From Desulfosporosinus lacus DSM 15449 (GTDB lineage: Bacteria; Bacillota; Desulfitobacteriia; Desulfitobacteriales; Desulfitobacteriaceae), in contig NZ_FQXJ01000011.1 of NCBI RefSeq assembly GCF_900129935.1, positions 62,001 through 126,000 of the forward strand: a stretch of DNA of 64,000 nucleotides. Direction: 5' to 3'. The notes beneath the pieces are model-generated. The model had not been told where the DNA came from and did not search any database. It saw nothing but the letters and a program-made list of their open reading frames with translations. Positions 8,976 through 17,075 of the stretch are shown here, in pieces. A program made the translations under genes and the position numbers. The stretch's first letter is position 1, and each line of letters starts with the position of its first letter.

Positions 8976-9341
8976 ATGAGTTATTTAATGATGTTAATCA
9001 ACATCCTTTCAGCAAAGATTGCTATCTGTGCGTTTTTTATTGTAGTAGCGAAATTTGTTACCAAACGGGTTGGTATAAAATCTGTTGATAGGTTACTAAT
9101 GACTATACATAAACCGGCAGGTTATGTTTTAGTCGTAGCAGGATTGATACATATGGTGTTTTCCTTTCAGGTGGTAAGTACAATCCCAATTATCGGCTAT
9201 GTAATGGGATTTATCTGCATGTTTGCCATTATAGCATTAATAGCAACATGTATGTTAAAGAGAAAATTTGGTGAACATTGGTTAGTATGGCATCGGATTA
9301 TGACTGCAATAGCTATAAGTACAGTCATACTGCATACCTAA
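8976..9341 (+). CDS. Small four-helix membrane protein with two His-x13-His pairs (putative bis-haem b protein)
   Basis: This 121-residue protein has about four transmembrane helices. Helix 2 contains H45 and H59, and helix 4 contains H106 and H120, each pair 14 residues apart. This is the geometry by which cytochrome b561/ferric-reductase-like proteins hold two haems across a membrane. No flavin or NAD domain is attached. The SD (GGAGGAA) is strong. It sits alone downstream of the two-component system and a direct-repeat candidate operator, so it may be a target gene. Haem binding is inferred from spacing only. Confidence 0.7.
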   Translation: MSYLMMLINILSAKIAICAFFIVVAKFVTKRVGIKSVDRLLMTIHKPAGYVLVVAGLIHMVFSFQVVSTIPIIGYVMGFICMFAIIALIATCMLKRKFGEHWLVWHRIMTAIAISTVILHT

Positions 9342-9359
9342 ATAGTAGAACATGTGCTA

Positions 9360-9456
9360 TTCAGTTGATTATCTCGATTATGTTCATCAACCTATAGACG
9401 GTTTAACGTCAGCAGAGTACAGACTGAATTATATGAGGGGATTTCATAATGTTTAA
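9360..9456 (+). pseudogene. Possible C-terminal relic of a transposase
   Basis: A frame of about 31 codons ending in TAA at 9454-9456 reads DYVHQPIDGLTSAEYRLNYM near its end. This resembles the C-terminal 'PIDGLTPxEY' tail of DDE transposases of the IS3 type. There is no start codon and no other part of the element. The call is weak. Confidence 0.3.
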
Positions 9457-9470
9457 TCCCGTCAAAGATT

Positions 9471-9496
9471 AGCCCGGAGATTTTAGTCTCCGGGCT
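9471..9496. terminator. GC-rich hairpin downstream of the dehydrogenase gene
   Basis: A perfect 10-bp stem (AGCCCGGAGA, 9471-9480 with 9487-9496) and a 6-nt loop lie 8 bp past the stop of the minus-strand gene at 9505. The U-tract on the minus side is weak, so it may act as an RNA 3'-end stabiliser as much as a terminator. Confidence 0.65.
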
Positions 9497-9504
9497 AACT
9501 GACG

Positions 9505-12480
9505 TTACTCAAGTGGGAGCGGCGATGAAGCACGATCCACAAGATACATCAGGGATTGATAGCTGATTCCACTATGCAAGGAAAGCCCGATCTCACAGGT
9601 TCTGCTATTGGAATAACCTGAAGTGCACTCCTTGGGGAGGGAGGGTTTAAGTCCTGCTAAGGCAGAATAATTCAACTCTGGGAAAGAAAATCCTCGATCT
9701 CCTGCAAAGCCGCAGCAATGAACATCATCAGGCATAATCACCTTTTCCGCACAGGCTTCGGCCAGGGCTTTAAATTTATTGCTGATCTGCATTTTAACCG
9801 AACTACAAGTCACGTGAACGGCTACCGTTTCCGGGACCTGTCTGAACTTTAAGTGTTCCATCAAGAAATCGTGGGTGAACTCCACGGAATCATGAAGCTT
9901 AATCCCGGATTTAAAGGCCCGTTTCATGCGATAGAGACAGGGGCTGGTGTCGCAGAGGATTGGATATTTGCCATTTTCACTGGCTTTGAGCAGGACCTTC
10001 TCCAGTTGGTCACTCTTCTCATCAGCTATCTGAAAGAAGCCTTTACTTTCCCAGGGCATACCACAACATAAATTCGTCATGTCCGGTGGGATGATGACTT
10101 CATAGCCAGCTTTGGTTAAGATGGACAGCATCACTTCATGGAGAGGTCTTTGATCCTTGTCTTGACGAGCAGGCCCCATAGAGCGGCTGATGCAACTGGG
10201 GAAATAGACTACCTTCAAGGGTTCTGACCCCGGGGAAGCGGCCTGCGCCGTAGTCAAGGGTCCTGTTGCAGAACCGGATCTCGTTTGGGGAGCGGACCCT
10301 CGGCCAGGCATCCAAGGATTCCAGAGAGGAATCCGATTCTTCGTTACAAGGAAGGCCTTAGACCCAAGTTTATTCATAACCCCGGTTCCCAGGAGTGAAT
10401 GAGCTGCATTCACTGCCCCCAGGCCAAAGCGCATAAAGGTGGTTACCCCATTCATATTTTTTGACAGACGTTGGGCAATGAAGCGAGTGGTGGGAGTAAT
10501 GGCCTGGGAACGCAGATATTTGGAATTGTCGCCGGTATTAATGGACAGCGGGCAGGCTTTGGCACAGAGTCCATCCGTAGCACAGGTGGCATTTCCGGCA
10601 TAGTCATAATCCTTCTGCAAGCGCGTTAACCGCTGTGGATCTCGGCCCGTCCTTTTAAGGTAGGAAATTTCACGCTGCAGAATAATCCGCATCCGTGGAG
10701 TTGTGGTCAAATTTTTGGAAGGACAGATATCCTGGCAGAAGCCGCAGTTGGTACAACGATCAATGGTTTCATGAGACTGAGGCATCATTTTTAAGTTTTC
10801 CAGATAAACATTCTTGTTGTCATTGATGATCACACCGGGATTTAGTAGACCATAGGGATCAAAGGCGGTTTTTATCCGTCTCATCAGCTGGTAGGCTTTG
10901 CTCCCCCATTCCAGTTCGACGAAGGGAGCCATATTCCGCCCGGTTCCATGCTCGGCTTTCAGGGAACCATTGTATTTCTTAACAACCAGTTCATTAACTT
11001 CCTTCATTAGTCCCGAATACTGCTTGATTTCTTCCTCCGTCTCGAACTTCTGGGTAAAGATAAAGTGCCAGTTCCCGTCCAGGGCATGTCCGTAGATAAT
11101 GGCCTTATGGTAACCGAATTTATTAAGAATAGCTCGCAGGTCGATGGTGGCCTCGGCTAATCGTTCTAAGGGAAAGGCCACATCTTCGATAATCACAGCA
11201 GTCCCTTGTTCACGGATTCCACCCACGGCTGGAAAAATTCCTTTGCGTATTTTCCAGTAGGTTTCATACTCGGATTTTACCGAGGTAAAGTCAATGGGCA
11301 GAACCGTCGGTACGCTCTCCAACCGTAATATAACCTCTTGAATTCGTTGTTCCAGAAGCTCACGATTTTCGGCCCGGACCTCCACCAGGAGGGAGGTTGC
11401 CTCTTCTGAGAGAGTTTTTAAATAATCAGGCATACCGGGCTCGTCTTCCATGGTTCTAAGGGAAACTCGATCCATCATTTCCGCAGCGGATACTAAATCT
11501 CTATTAAGCTTCATCACAGCGCGGCAAGCATGGTCCATATCGGGATAAATGATTAAAGCCGAGGCTTTATGGTCATGTTCAAACACCGTTTTATAGGTAA
11601 TCCGCGAGATAAACCCTAAAGTCCCTTCCGAACCGATCATGACATGCTTGATAATCTCAAGAGGGTCCTCAAAGTCCACAAAGGCATTGATGCTGTAGCC
11701 TGTGGTATTCTTGATTTTGTACTTCTTTTTAATCAGCTCAGTCAGCTCCGGATCGGCCTTTAGCTCGTCCCGAATGCCTTCTATTTGGCGGATAAGATCC
11801 GGTCTGCTTTGCAAAAAATCACGGCAAGAGGCAGGATCTGCCGTATCAAGCAGGGTTCCGTCATCGAAAATAAGGCGCATGTCTGCCACTGTTTTATAGC
11901 TGTTATCGGCAGTACCGCAGCACATGCCACTGGCATTGTTGGCTGCGATCCCTCCGATCATGCAGTGATCAATGGAGGCCGGGTCCGGTCCGATTTTGCG
12001 GCGATAAGATCTTAAGTAGCGGTTTGCCTCAACGCCAAGGATACCCGGTTCCAGGGAGATGGCCTTGCCGTCTTCATGAACCTCATAGTGCCGCCATGCT
12101 CCCTGGACCACCAGCAGGACGGAATCAGTTAAAGCCTGCCCCGATAAACTGGTCCCGGCACATCGGAAGGTAACCGGTGTATGTAAGGTTTGAGCAATTT
12201 TCAAAATCGCCGCCATTTCTTCATTATTGACGACTTTAACAACCACCTTAGGGATTAAGCGATAAAAGCTGGCATCAATGCCATAGCCTAAGGTGAAAAA
12301 GGGGTCGATAAAGACTCGTTGCTCAGGAACGAAACGGATTATTTCCCGAAAGAAATCTTGATATACTTTTGGGAGTGAGGGCAAATCCTTATTTTTCTGG
12401 GCGGGATTACGCGGGTCATGTGGATTTAAAGGATAAGACATGGGTTGTGTACCGCTGCGCCAATGAGTCAAGTTAATCAC
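9505..12480 (-). CDS. FAD-linked dehydrogenase with Fe-S and CCG domains (D-lactate/glycolate dehydrogenase type)
   Basis: This 991-residue single-chain enzyme combines a GlcD-like flavin half and a GlcF-like iron-sulfur half. An FAD_binding_4 domain lies at about 55-200 (CAGTSLSGQAL, then DHCMIGGIAANNASGMCCG) and an FAD-oxidase C domain at about 250-545 (GHALDGNWHF, LKAEHGTGRNMAPF). A ferredoxin-like pair of clusters follows (CTNCGFCQDICP near 585; CATDGLCAKACP near 640). Two cysteine-rich CCG motifs (CCGMPW, CCGFAGDRGF) end the protein. The family oxidises D-lactate or related 2-hydroxyacids and passes electrons to the membrane or to other Fe-S proteins. The start is uncertain: GTG at 12480 sits almost on top of the AAAGGA site, whereas TTG at 12471 is better spaced and ATG at 12441 is also in frame. 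It is monocistronic. Confidence 0.88.
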   Translation of the reverse strand: MINLTHWRSGTQPMSYPLNPHDPRNPAQKNKDLPSLPKVYQDFFREIIRFVPEQRVFIDPFFTLGYGIDASFYRLIPKVVVKVVNNEEMAAILKIAQTLHTPVTFRCAGTSLSGQALTDSVLLVVQGAWRHYEVHEDGKAISLEPGILGVEANRYLRSYRRKIGPDPASIDHCMIGGIAANNASGMCCGTADNSYKTVADMRLIFDDGTLLDTADPASCRDFLQSRPDLIRQIEGIRDELKADPELTELIKKKYKIKNTTGYSINAFVDFEDPLEIIKHVMIGSEGTLGFISRITYKTVFEHDHKASALIIYPDMDHACRAVMKLNRDLVSAAEMMDRVSLRTMEDEPGMPDYLKTLSEEATSLLVEVRAENRELLEQRIQEVILRLESVPTVLPIDFTSVKSEYETYWKIRKGIFPAVGGIREQGTAVIIEDVAFPLERLAEATIDLRAILNKFGYHKAIIYGHALDGNWHFIFTQKFETEEEIKQYSGLMKEVNELVVKKYNGSLKAEHGTGRNMAPFVELEWGSKAYQLMRRIKTAFDPYGLLNPGVIINDNKNVYLENLKMMPQSHETIDRCTNCGFCQDICPSKNLTTTPRMRIILQREISYLKRTGRDPQRLTRLQKDYDYAGNATCATDGLCAKACPLSINTGDNSKYLRSQAITPTTRFIAQRLSKNMNGVTTFMRFGLGAVNAAHSLLGTGVMNKLGSKAFLVTKNRIPLWNPWMPGRGSAPQTRSGSATGPLTTAQAASPGSEPLKVVYFPSCISRSMGPARQDKDQRPLHEVMLSILTKAGYEVIIPPDMTNLCCGMPWESKGFFQIADEKSDQLEKVLLKASENGKYPILCDTSPCLYRMKRAFKSGIKLHDSVEFTHDFLMEHLKFRQVPETVAVHVTCSSVKMQISNKFKALAEACAEKVIMPDDVHCCGFAGDRGFSFPELNYSALAGLKPSLPKECTSGYSNSRTCEIGLSLHSGISYQSLMYLVDRASSPLPLE

Positions 12481-12680
12481 GTCCTTTCTTGAAGGGTTAT
12501 GCTTTAGTCTTTGCGGAGTTAATATGTATGATTCTTAATTATAATTGTTATTATAAAAATTTTCAAATAAATATTATTTTAAAGATATTATAATGTGATG
12601 TCTACAATCCTGTTGGCGTGTCTTGTGTTTACGCTTAGGGCTCCGCTATATATATGGGAGATATTTGCATAATGACGCTA

Positions 12681-12718
12681 AAAGGGAAGCAATGATCCGC
12701 CAATCATTGCTTCCCTTT
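12681..12718. repeat. Long perfect hairpin in the 12.5-13.0 kb intergenic region
   Basis: Arms of 16 bp (12681-12696 and 12703-12718, AAAGGGAAGCAATGAT and its complement) flank a 6-nt loop. It has A/T runs at both ends of the stem, so it could terminate transcription in either direction. The surrounding region (12481-13039) holds no gene I can support. A second inverted repeat (12-bp arms, 12853-12864 with 12878-12889) follows. Confidence 0.7.
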
Positions 12719-13039
12719 CTGTTCATAGGGGGAACTATCATCAATACTCTAATCAATACTAAGGCAAAGAAAAATTTATTATCTCCAAATAAGCTTTTTC
12801 ATACCCGTATAACCCCTGGATTACTTTTCATTATCCTCTGTTTTACGCTTTTGATTACAGCCATAGAACCCATATACATGGCTGTAATCAGAAATTACCT
12901 GCAGGGCACAAGGGATTGGGTCCGTGCTCTAAAAAAGCTGGGACACAAAATATTGGAGTAAAAATTTAGTAGTATTAAGTTTTTATCAAAAATGACGATA
13001 TATAATAAAAGGATCTATGTGAGAATGGGGGGAATTATT

Positions 13040-13684
13040 ATGGCAATTAATCCAGTACCAACTTCGGCACAAAGTGGGATCACCAACGCGGTAAAAGTTA
13101 TTGATAGTGAGCATACTTCCAAAGTGGCTGCCGCTGATACGACGCAAGTAATTCCAGTCACAGAAGCCGCTGTATATGAGACATCAGAACAAACGACCAA
13201 CAAAACGAAGATAACGTATACCAGAGATTCGGCAACACTGAGCGAAATCAGCAGGCAAGTTGATGCAAAAATGAGTAATTTGCGAGAAATAGTTGAAAAC
13301 CTTATCACTATGCAGAGTCTGAAAACAGGCGAAGGCAAGGGCCTAAGCTATGATCAAATTATGAAAAAATATGATGGGGAACTAAAGGATTTTTATCAAA
13401 ATCTAGAGGTAGATGATTCAACTCGCCTAAATGCGCAACAGGAAATTTCCGAAGACGGTTTTTGGGGTGTAAAGCAGACTTCGGAAAGGGCCATCGAATT
13501 TGCCAAAGCTCTTTCGGGTGGAGATCCCTCCAAGGCAGCTTTATTAAGAGATGCAATAGAAAAAGGTTATAAGGCTGCCGAAAAAGCATGGGGCGGGGAA
13601 TTGCCGGAAATTTGCAAGCAAACCCATGAAGCCACCTTGAAAGGACTCGATGACTGGGCTAATGAAGCGATTCACTCGGCCTAG
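13040..13684 (+). CDS. Conserved-looking hypothetical protein, helical, no known domain
   Basis: This 214-residue, soluble, charged protein has a Thr/Val/Ala-rich N-terminus (about 1-70) followed by a helical region from about 75, with amphipathic segments and an E-D-G-F-W-G-V-K motif near 150. No signal peptide or membrane segment is seen. I chose the ATG at 13040 because a GGGGGG run lies 6 nt upstream; an ATG at 12992 is in frame but has no SD. The N-terminal style and the Q-x-S-E-R-A-I-x-F-A-K motif recall small proteins of unknown function found near flagellar or surface genes in Bacillota, but I cannot name a family. It stands alone, and its 3' end abuts a DUF1659 relic on the other strand. 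Confidence 0.65.
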   Translation: MAINPVPTSAQSGITNAVKVIDSEHTSKVAAADTTQVIPVTEAAVYETSEQTTNKTKITYTRDSATLSEISRQVDAKMSNLREIVENLITMQSLKTGEGKGLSYDQIMKKYDGELKDFYQNLEVDDSTRLNAQQEISEDGFWGVKQTSERAIEFAKALSGGDPSKAALLRDAIEKGYKAAEKAWGGELPEICKQTHEATLKGLDDWANEAIHSA

Positions 13685-13689
13685 AAAGA

Positions 13690-13853
13690 CCGAAACGACT
13701 GAAAATGCCTCAGCCACATCATAGAGGTCTTCTTTCGTAGCGTCGTGCTTCACACCACTCAGGTCTTTCTGTCTGAACACCGGGGCGCCGGCGGGTGTCA
13801 GCTCGAGCTGGTATTTCACAACCAGCGCCGAATCTAAGGGCAACGTTCTTATA
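13690..13853 (-). pseudogene. DUF1659 protein relic
   Basis: Reading the minus strand from 13853, the translation contains SALVVKYQLEL, GAPVFRQKDLSGVK and DLYDVAEAF. This matches the DUF1659 layout (S-L-V-L-K-Y, G-x-P-V-x-R/K, DLYxVAxAL) of small 70-75-residue proteins often paired with DUF2922. The true N-terminus is missing where the 58-bp palindrome begins, and the C-terminal strand has decayed where it runs into the end of the convergent gene at 13684. It is probably not functional. Confidence 0.7.
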
Positions 13854-13854
13854 G

Positions 13855-13912
13855 ATACCAGGCATGTCCAACAAATCGACAGCGCTGTCGATTTGTTGGA
13901 CATGCCTGGTAT
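13855..13912. repeat. 58-bp perfect palindrome
   Basis: Bases 13855-13883 and 13884-13912 are exact reverse complements, with no loop; the centre is AGCGCT. It lies at the 5' end of the DUF1659 relic and replaces its first codons. A palindrome this long is not explained by a terminator (no U-tract). Confidence 0.9.
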
Positions 13913-13955
13913 GAGCTTGTCTCACCCTTAAGCCTGGATACATAGCAAAGCAAAC

Positions 13956-14013
13956 AAAGGCTCTCCCAGATACAATCTAAAATTACCGCCGAAAAGTAAT
14001 CAAGAGAGCCTTT
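13956..14013 (-). terminator. Probable terminator of the zinc-ribbon gene
   Basis: Arms AAAGGCTCTC (13956-13965) and GAGAGCCTTT (14004-14013) enclose a 38-nt loop. Read on the minus strand, the stem ends in TTT followed by GTTTG. It lies 55 bp past the stop of the gene at 14068. Confidence 0.5.
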
Positions 14014-14067
14014 ATAAAGGGGCTATTCATAAGCATTTAGTCAACTGGCGAAATGATCAGTTTAATA

Positions 14068-14217
14068 TTATTTTTCCTGGACTAGGTGCTTTGCGTAAAT
14101 TTTTAGCGTTTCCATCGCTTCGCAATTTGGACAGACATTAATTTCTTCTATAGAATTCCCATTATCATACTCCTTCTCGCATTTCGGGCATATAGGGCAT
14201 TTCTGATCTTCACTCAT
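14068..14217 (-). CDS. 49-residue zinc-ribbon protein
   Basis: An ATG at 14217 gives a 49-residue protein with CPICPKC at residues 7-13 and a later CPNC, so at least four cysteines in two knuckles suited to Zn binding. The rest is charged, and the C-terminal part is helical. An upstream GTGGGA may act as SD but is only moderate. No partner gene is adjacent. Similar mini zinc-ribbons occur in clostridial genomes with no assigned role. Confidence 0.6.
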   Translation of the reverse strand: MSEDQKCPICPKCEKEYDNGNSIEEINVCPNCEAMETLKIYAKHLVQEK

Positions 14218-14478
14218 TACACATTCCCACTTTCTTATTTCTTTAATAGCTGCACATGTATATCCAGAATCATGTTTTATAATAGGAAGTTCTTTGTGCC
14301 TCTAAATATTGTATGCATCCAATAAGAGATTCACCCACAACAATGTAAATCCCTTCCTGTCATTTAAAAAGTCAGTTTATTGGACAAAAACTCAAGTATC
14401 ATCAAGGTATCAATTGGAATTTACCGGAAAGCGGGAGCAGCAATCTTCAAGTGGATTAGAAGTGCACACCTTCAAAAT

Positions 14479-15039
14479 CTATTTAGTCAACGATTCAAAA
14501 TTAGATCTCTTATAAGTTACATAATAAATTATTAAGTAAACTATAATATGTATAGGAACGAAATAAAAGGTGTTGAAAAGTTTAGGATTAAAGATGAGTA
14601 ACTTCACTGCAATTGGTTGAATTATAAATGAAATAATTAAGGAAAAAATTATTGCCTTAATTATGGGGTTGAATTTCGGTTTATACTGTAGTGATAACAT
14701 AATTGCTACCGGAAATAAACTTAGGTCAAAGGGAAGAAATGGCGGAATTAAAGGGTCTACATTATAGTGATAATTCCATAATCCATATTCCACTCCAATT
14801 CCGTCTAATGTAGATGTTATGCCAATTGCGACAATACCACCATATAAAAGCCTATCAGTGCTTTCCTTTTTCCTTAAATAAATCCATACAATCCAGGGAA
14901 TGATCAATATGCCTAGGTTGACCCACCATCTCCTATTGGAGAGAAAGTCGTAATACCATAAATCTATTAATTTGAAGTGAAGTTCAATTGCTGAAGTTCG
15001 GAGAGCATCATAGGATTGCATTACTTGAAAAACATCCAC
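14479..15039 (-). CDS. Multi-pass membrane protein, CBO0543-like (copy 1)
   Basis: This 186-residue protein has about five hydrophobic segments. It has a WWVNLGILIIPWIVW segment near residue 38, RKKESTDRLLYGG, a GVEYGLWNYHY segment near 95 and FPFDLSLFPVAIMLSLQY near 118. It is nearly superimposable on the next gene upstream (15091) and more distantly like 15894, forming a three-gene paralogous row on one strand. The CBO0543 family is of unknown function in Bacillota. The start at 15039 has a weak SD. Confidence 0.7.
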   Translation of the reverse strand: MDVFQVMQSYDALRTSAIELHFKLIDLWYYDFLSNRRWWVNLGILIIPWIVWIYLRKKESTDRLLYGGIVAIGITSTLDGIGVEYGLWNYHYNVDPLIPPFLPFDLSLFPVAIMLSLQYKPKFNPIIKAIIFSLIISFIIQPIAVKLLIFNPKLFNTFYFVPIHIIVYLIIYYVTYKRSNFESLTK

Positions 15040-15090
15040 GCAAAATACCCCGTATTCTGTAAAGCTAAAATCAAATAGTTTAGAGGGTAA

Positions 15091-15645
15091 CTACAAAGGT
15101 TCAAATTTAGACCTTCTAAAAGCTACATAGTAAATAATTAAGTAAATTACCACTAACACAGGAAAAGAGTAATAGTGCTTCCAAGATTTATGGTGATAGA
15201 TTTGTAAACTAACCCAAAATGGCTCAACTATAAAAGAACTAAAAGCGGAAAATGCAACAGCCTTAATTATAGGGTTAAGTTTTGGCAGGTATTGAAGCGA
15301 TAGCATGACTGCAACAGGAAACAAGCTAAAGTCAAACGGAAAAAAGCCAGGGATTAATGGTTCTAACTTGTAACGATAATCCCATATACCATATTCCACG
15401 CCAATTCCATCTAACAAACCTGCAATGCCGGCCCCGAGGACACCCGCATACAGCAGTCTGTCAGTACTTTCCTTTTTCCTTAAGATAATCCAGACAATCC
15501 ATGGAATCAAAGTTGCCCCGACATTAAGCCACCATCTCCATGTAAATATCATGTATTTGAACCACAGCTCAATTATCTTTATATTTAGCTCAAGCAGAGA
15601 AATACGGATAAACTCATAGGTTTGTAGCGCTTGAGAAACATCCAA
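15091..15645 (-). CDS. Multi-pass membrane protein, CBO0543-like (copy 2)
   Basis: This 184-residue paralogue of the gene at 14479 shares the WRWWLNVGATLIPWIVW segment, RKKESTDRLLYAG, GVEYGIWDYRY and FFPFDFSLFPVAVMLSLQY. Both proteins begin MDV(F/S)QxxQ(S/T)Y. The two genes are 51 bp apart and probably arose by tandem duplication. An AGAGG about 13 nt upstream of the ATG is the likely SD. Function is unknown. Confidence 0.7.
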   Translation of the reverse strand: MDVSQALQTYEFIRISLLELNIKIIELWFKYMIFTWRWWLNVGATLIPWIVWIILRKKESTDRLLYAGVLGAGIAGLLDGIGVEYGIWDYRYKLEPLIPGFFPFDFSLFPVAVMLSLQYLPKLNPIIKAVAFSAFSSFIVEPFWVSLQIYHHKSWKHYYSFPVLVVIYLIIYYVAFRRSKFEPL

Positions 15646-15893
15646 GTTACATTAACCTCTTTCATAAAAGTCACTAGCTGGCTTATCATTAATGGTTTTA
15701 TGTTTTCCGTTATTAAAGAATATATGCCCAGGCTGTTTGCATAAGTTGCTATTAGAAATTCTATCGGGTTAAGAAATAAGGATATTTCTTCCGTGCTACA
15801 TAAACGGCCTGTCACGTGATAATCTGCATACATGTCGATGGCTAGACTAAACATTATGAAATTGACTCATATAGTGAATAAAGGATCGAATGT

Positions 15894-16418
15894 TTACTCA
15901 ACATAGCGTAAAGGAATATTAAATAGAAAAATTAAGGATATACCTAATACGACTATTCCTAACCATGCTAGTGGAGGCTTGCGCCAGTGGAGTAATAGCA
16001 AAGGAAAAGTGAGCATATTGAAACAAAAAGACCATTTTAGATTCCATCCATGCTCATAGTAAATTAGTCCAAGTAAATTAAATATTAATTCTATAAGAGT
16101 GTAAAGTACTGACCAAGAAAAAATATAAATGCATTTGATTATACGTGATCGATAATTCGGGTAATGATAGATAAATATTAGAACTGTTGACGGGAATACA
16201 GTTAATGCCATGACTAGAGAAATAACTGATGAATTAACGAAAGTTGGTGTATAATCCCACAACGTATACTCGTTAGAAACAAGGTTATAAACTATATTGC
16301 CAGAACTAAAGATTAAAATTGTAGAGTAATACTTAGACCAATTCCTCCAATCTCCCCATATGTATCCAGCGATAATCCAGATCGTAAAATTAGTGAGTCT
16401 AATGATAATATAAATCAT
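15894..16418 (-). CDS. Multi-pass membrane protein, CBO0543 family (divergent copy 3)
   Basis: This 174-residue protein has about five membrane segments. It has the family's GDWRNWSKYYSTIL segment near residue 22, a LVSNEYTLWDYTP segment near 46 and a C-terminal KPPLAWLGIVVLG. It is the most canonical CBO0543-type member of the row. A good SD (AGAGATGG) precedes the ATG. The 250 bp between it and copy 2 carry no credible gene. Confidence 0.7.
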   Translation of the reverse strand: MIYIIIRLTNFTIWIIAGYIWGDWRNWSKYYSTILIFSSGNIVYNLVSNEYTLWDYTPTFVNSSVISLVMALTVFPSTVLIFIYHYPNYRSRIIKCIYIFSWSVLYTLIELIFNLLGLIYYEHGWNLKWSFCFNMLTFPLLLLHWRKPPLAWLGIVVLGISLIFLFNIPLRYVE

Positions 16419-16843
16419 TATTATTAACCATCTCTTCTATTTAATACACTCTAGTATAAATGCTTAAATCTAAAAATATGTGTATATGTTAAGCCTGAAT
16501 AGTTAACCATTGAGAAAAGCCCGAGGTAATTATCTCCGACATTGAGGTATAATAGGTAGATTGACTTATGAAATTAATTGTAAGATATTTTACTACCTAT
16601 CAATCAAATAGCTCATCCTTATAGGTAAATGTAGCATTAGTTGGTTTTGAATGAGTATTTGGAAGCATCTGCAAAATTAAGCAGGTGCTTTTTACTCTTT
16701 AGAACAGTTTTACAGCATACTATATTTTTCAATGAACTCATAGGAACGCTAATAAACATTACAGCTTTAGTTTGTGTCAAATTGGAAAAAAACATATTGA
16801 CAAGAACAAAAACCAAGTGTTAATATTTACTTGCTAATGAAAT

Positions 16844-16858
16844 TGATAATCATAATCA
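16844..16858 (+). promoter_or_regulatory. Near-consensus Fur box
   Basis: TGATAATCATAATCA differs from the 7-1-7 Fur consensus (TGATAATnATTATCA) at one base. It lies about 105 bp upstream of a 13-codon ORF and about 220 bp upstream of the chemoreceptor gene. It may be left over from a lost iron-uptake gene. The rest of 16419-16843 holds no supportable gene. Confidence 0.45.
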
Positions 16859-16963
16859 ATTATTACACATAACTGTTTAGATTAAAAGGCACCTAGCCCT
16901 CTGCGAATGAATCAACGTGGACAGTATTTCAGGCAATTGAAAGGATTGGAAGGAGACAAGAGA

Positions 16964-17005
16964 ATGAAAAAAGAGTTCACTTGCTGGAATAACATTGTGA
17001 CTTAG
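16964..17005 (+). other. 13-codon ORF with strong SD
   Basis: ATG at 16964 follows GGAAGGAG with ideal spacing, and the reading frame encodes MKKEFTCWNNIVT then TAG. A short GC-rich hairpin (17014-17032, stem AGCCGCC) follows at once, then the chemoreceptor SD. It could be a leader peptide or the remaining start of a deleted gene. Confidence 0.4.
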
Positions 17006-17075
17006 AAAGGTATAGCCGCCTGCAGGGCGGCTTTCTAGGCTTTGAAGTATTGGAGTGCAGATAAGGAGTCGCGAC

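Noticed and set aside
12623-12961. 112-codon open frame in the 12.5-13.0 kb region
   Set aside because: It contains two large inverted repeats inside the frame, has no SD and shows no family similarity, so it is more likely non-coding.
14309-14515. 68-codon open frame upstream of the membrane-protein row
   Set aside because: No SD, composition unlike the neighbours, and it overlaps the end of the CBO0543-like gene on the other strand.
15585-15854. 89-codon minus-strand frame between two CBO0543-like genes
   Set aside because: It overlaps the start of the 15091-15645 gene in another frame and has no SD; likely a chance frame.
16641-16823. 60-codon plus-strand frame before the chemoreceptor
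   Set aside because: Low complexity in an AT-rich region, no SD and no similarity.
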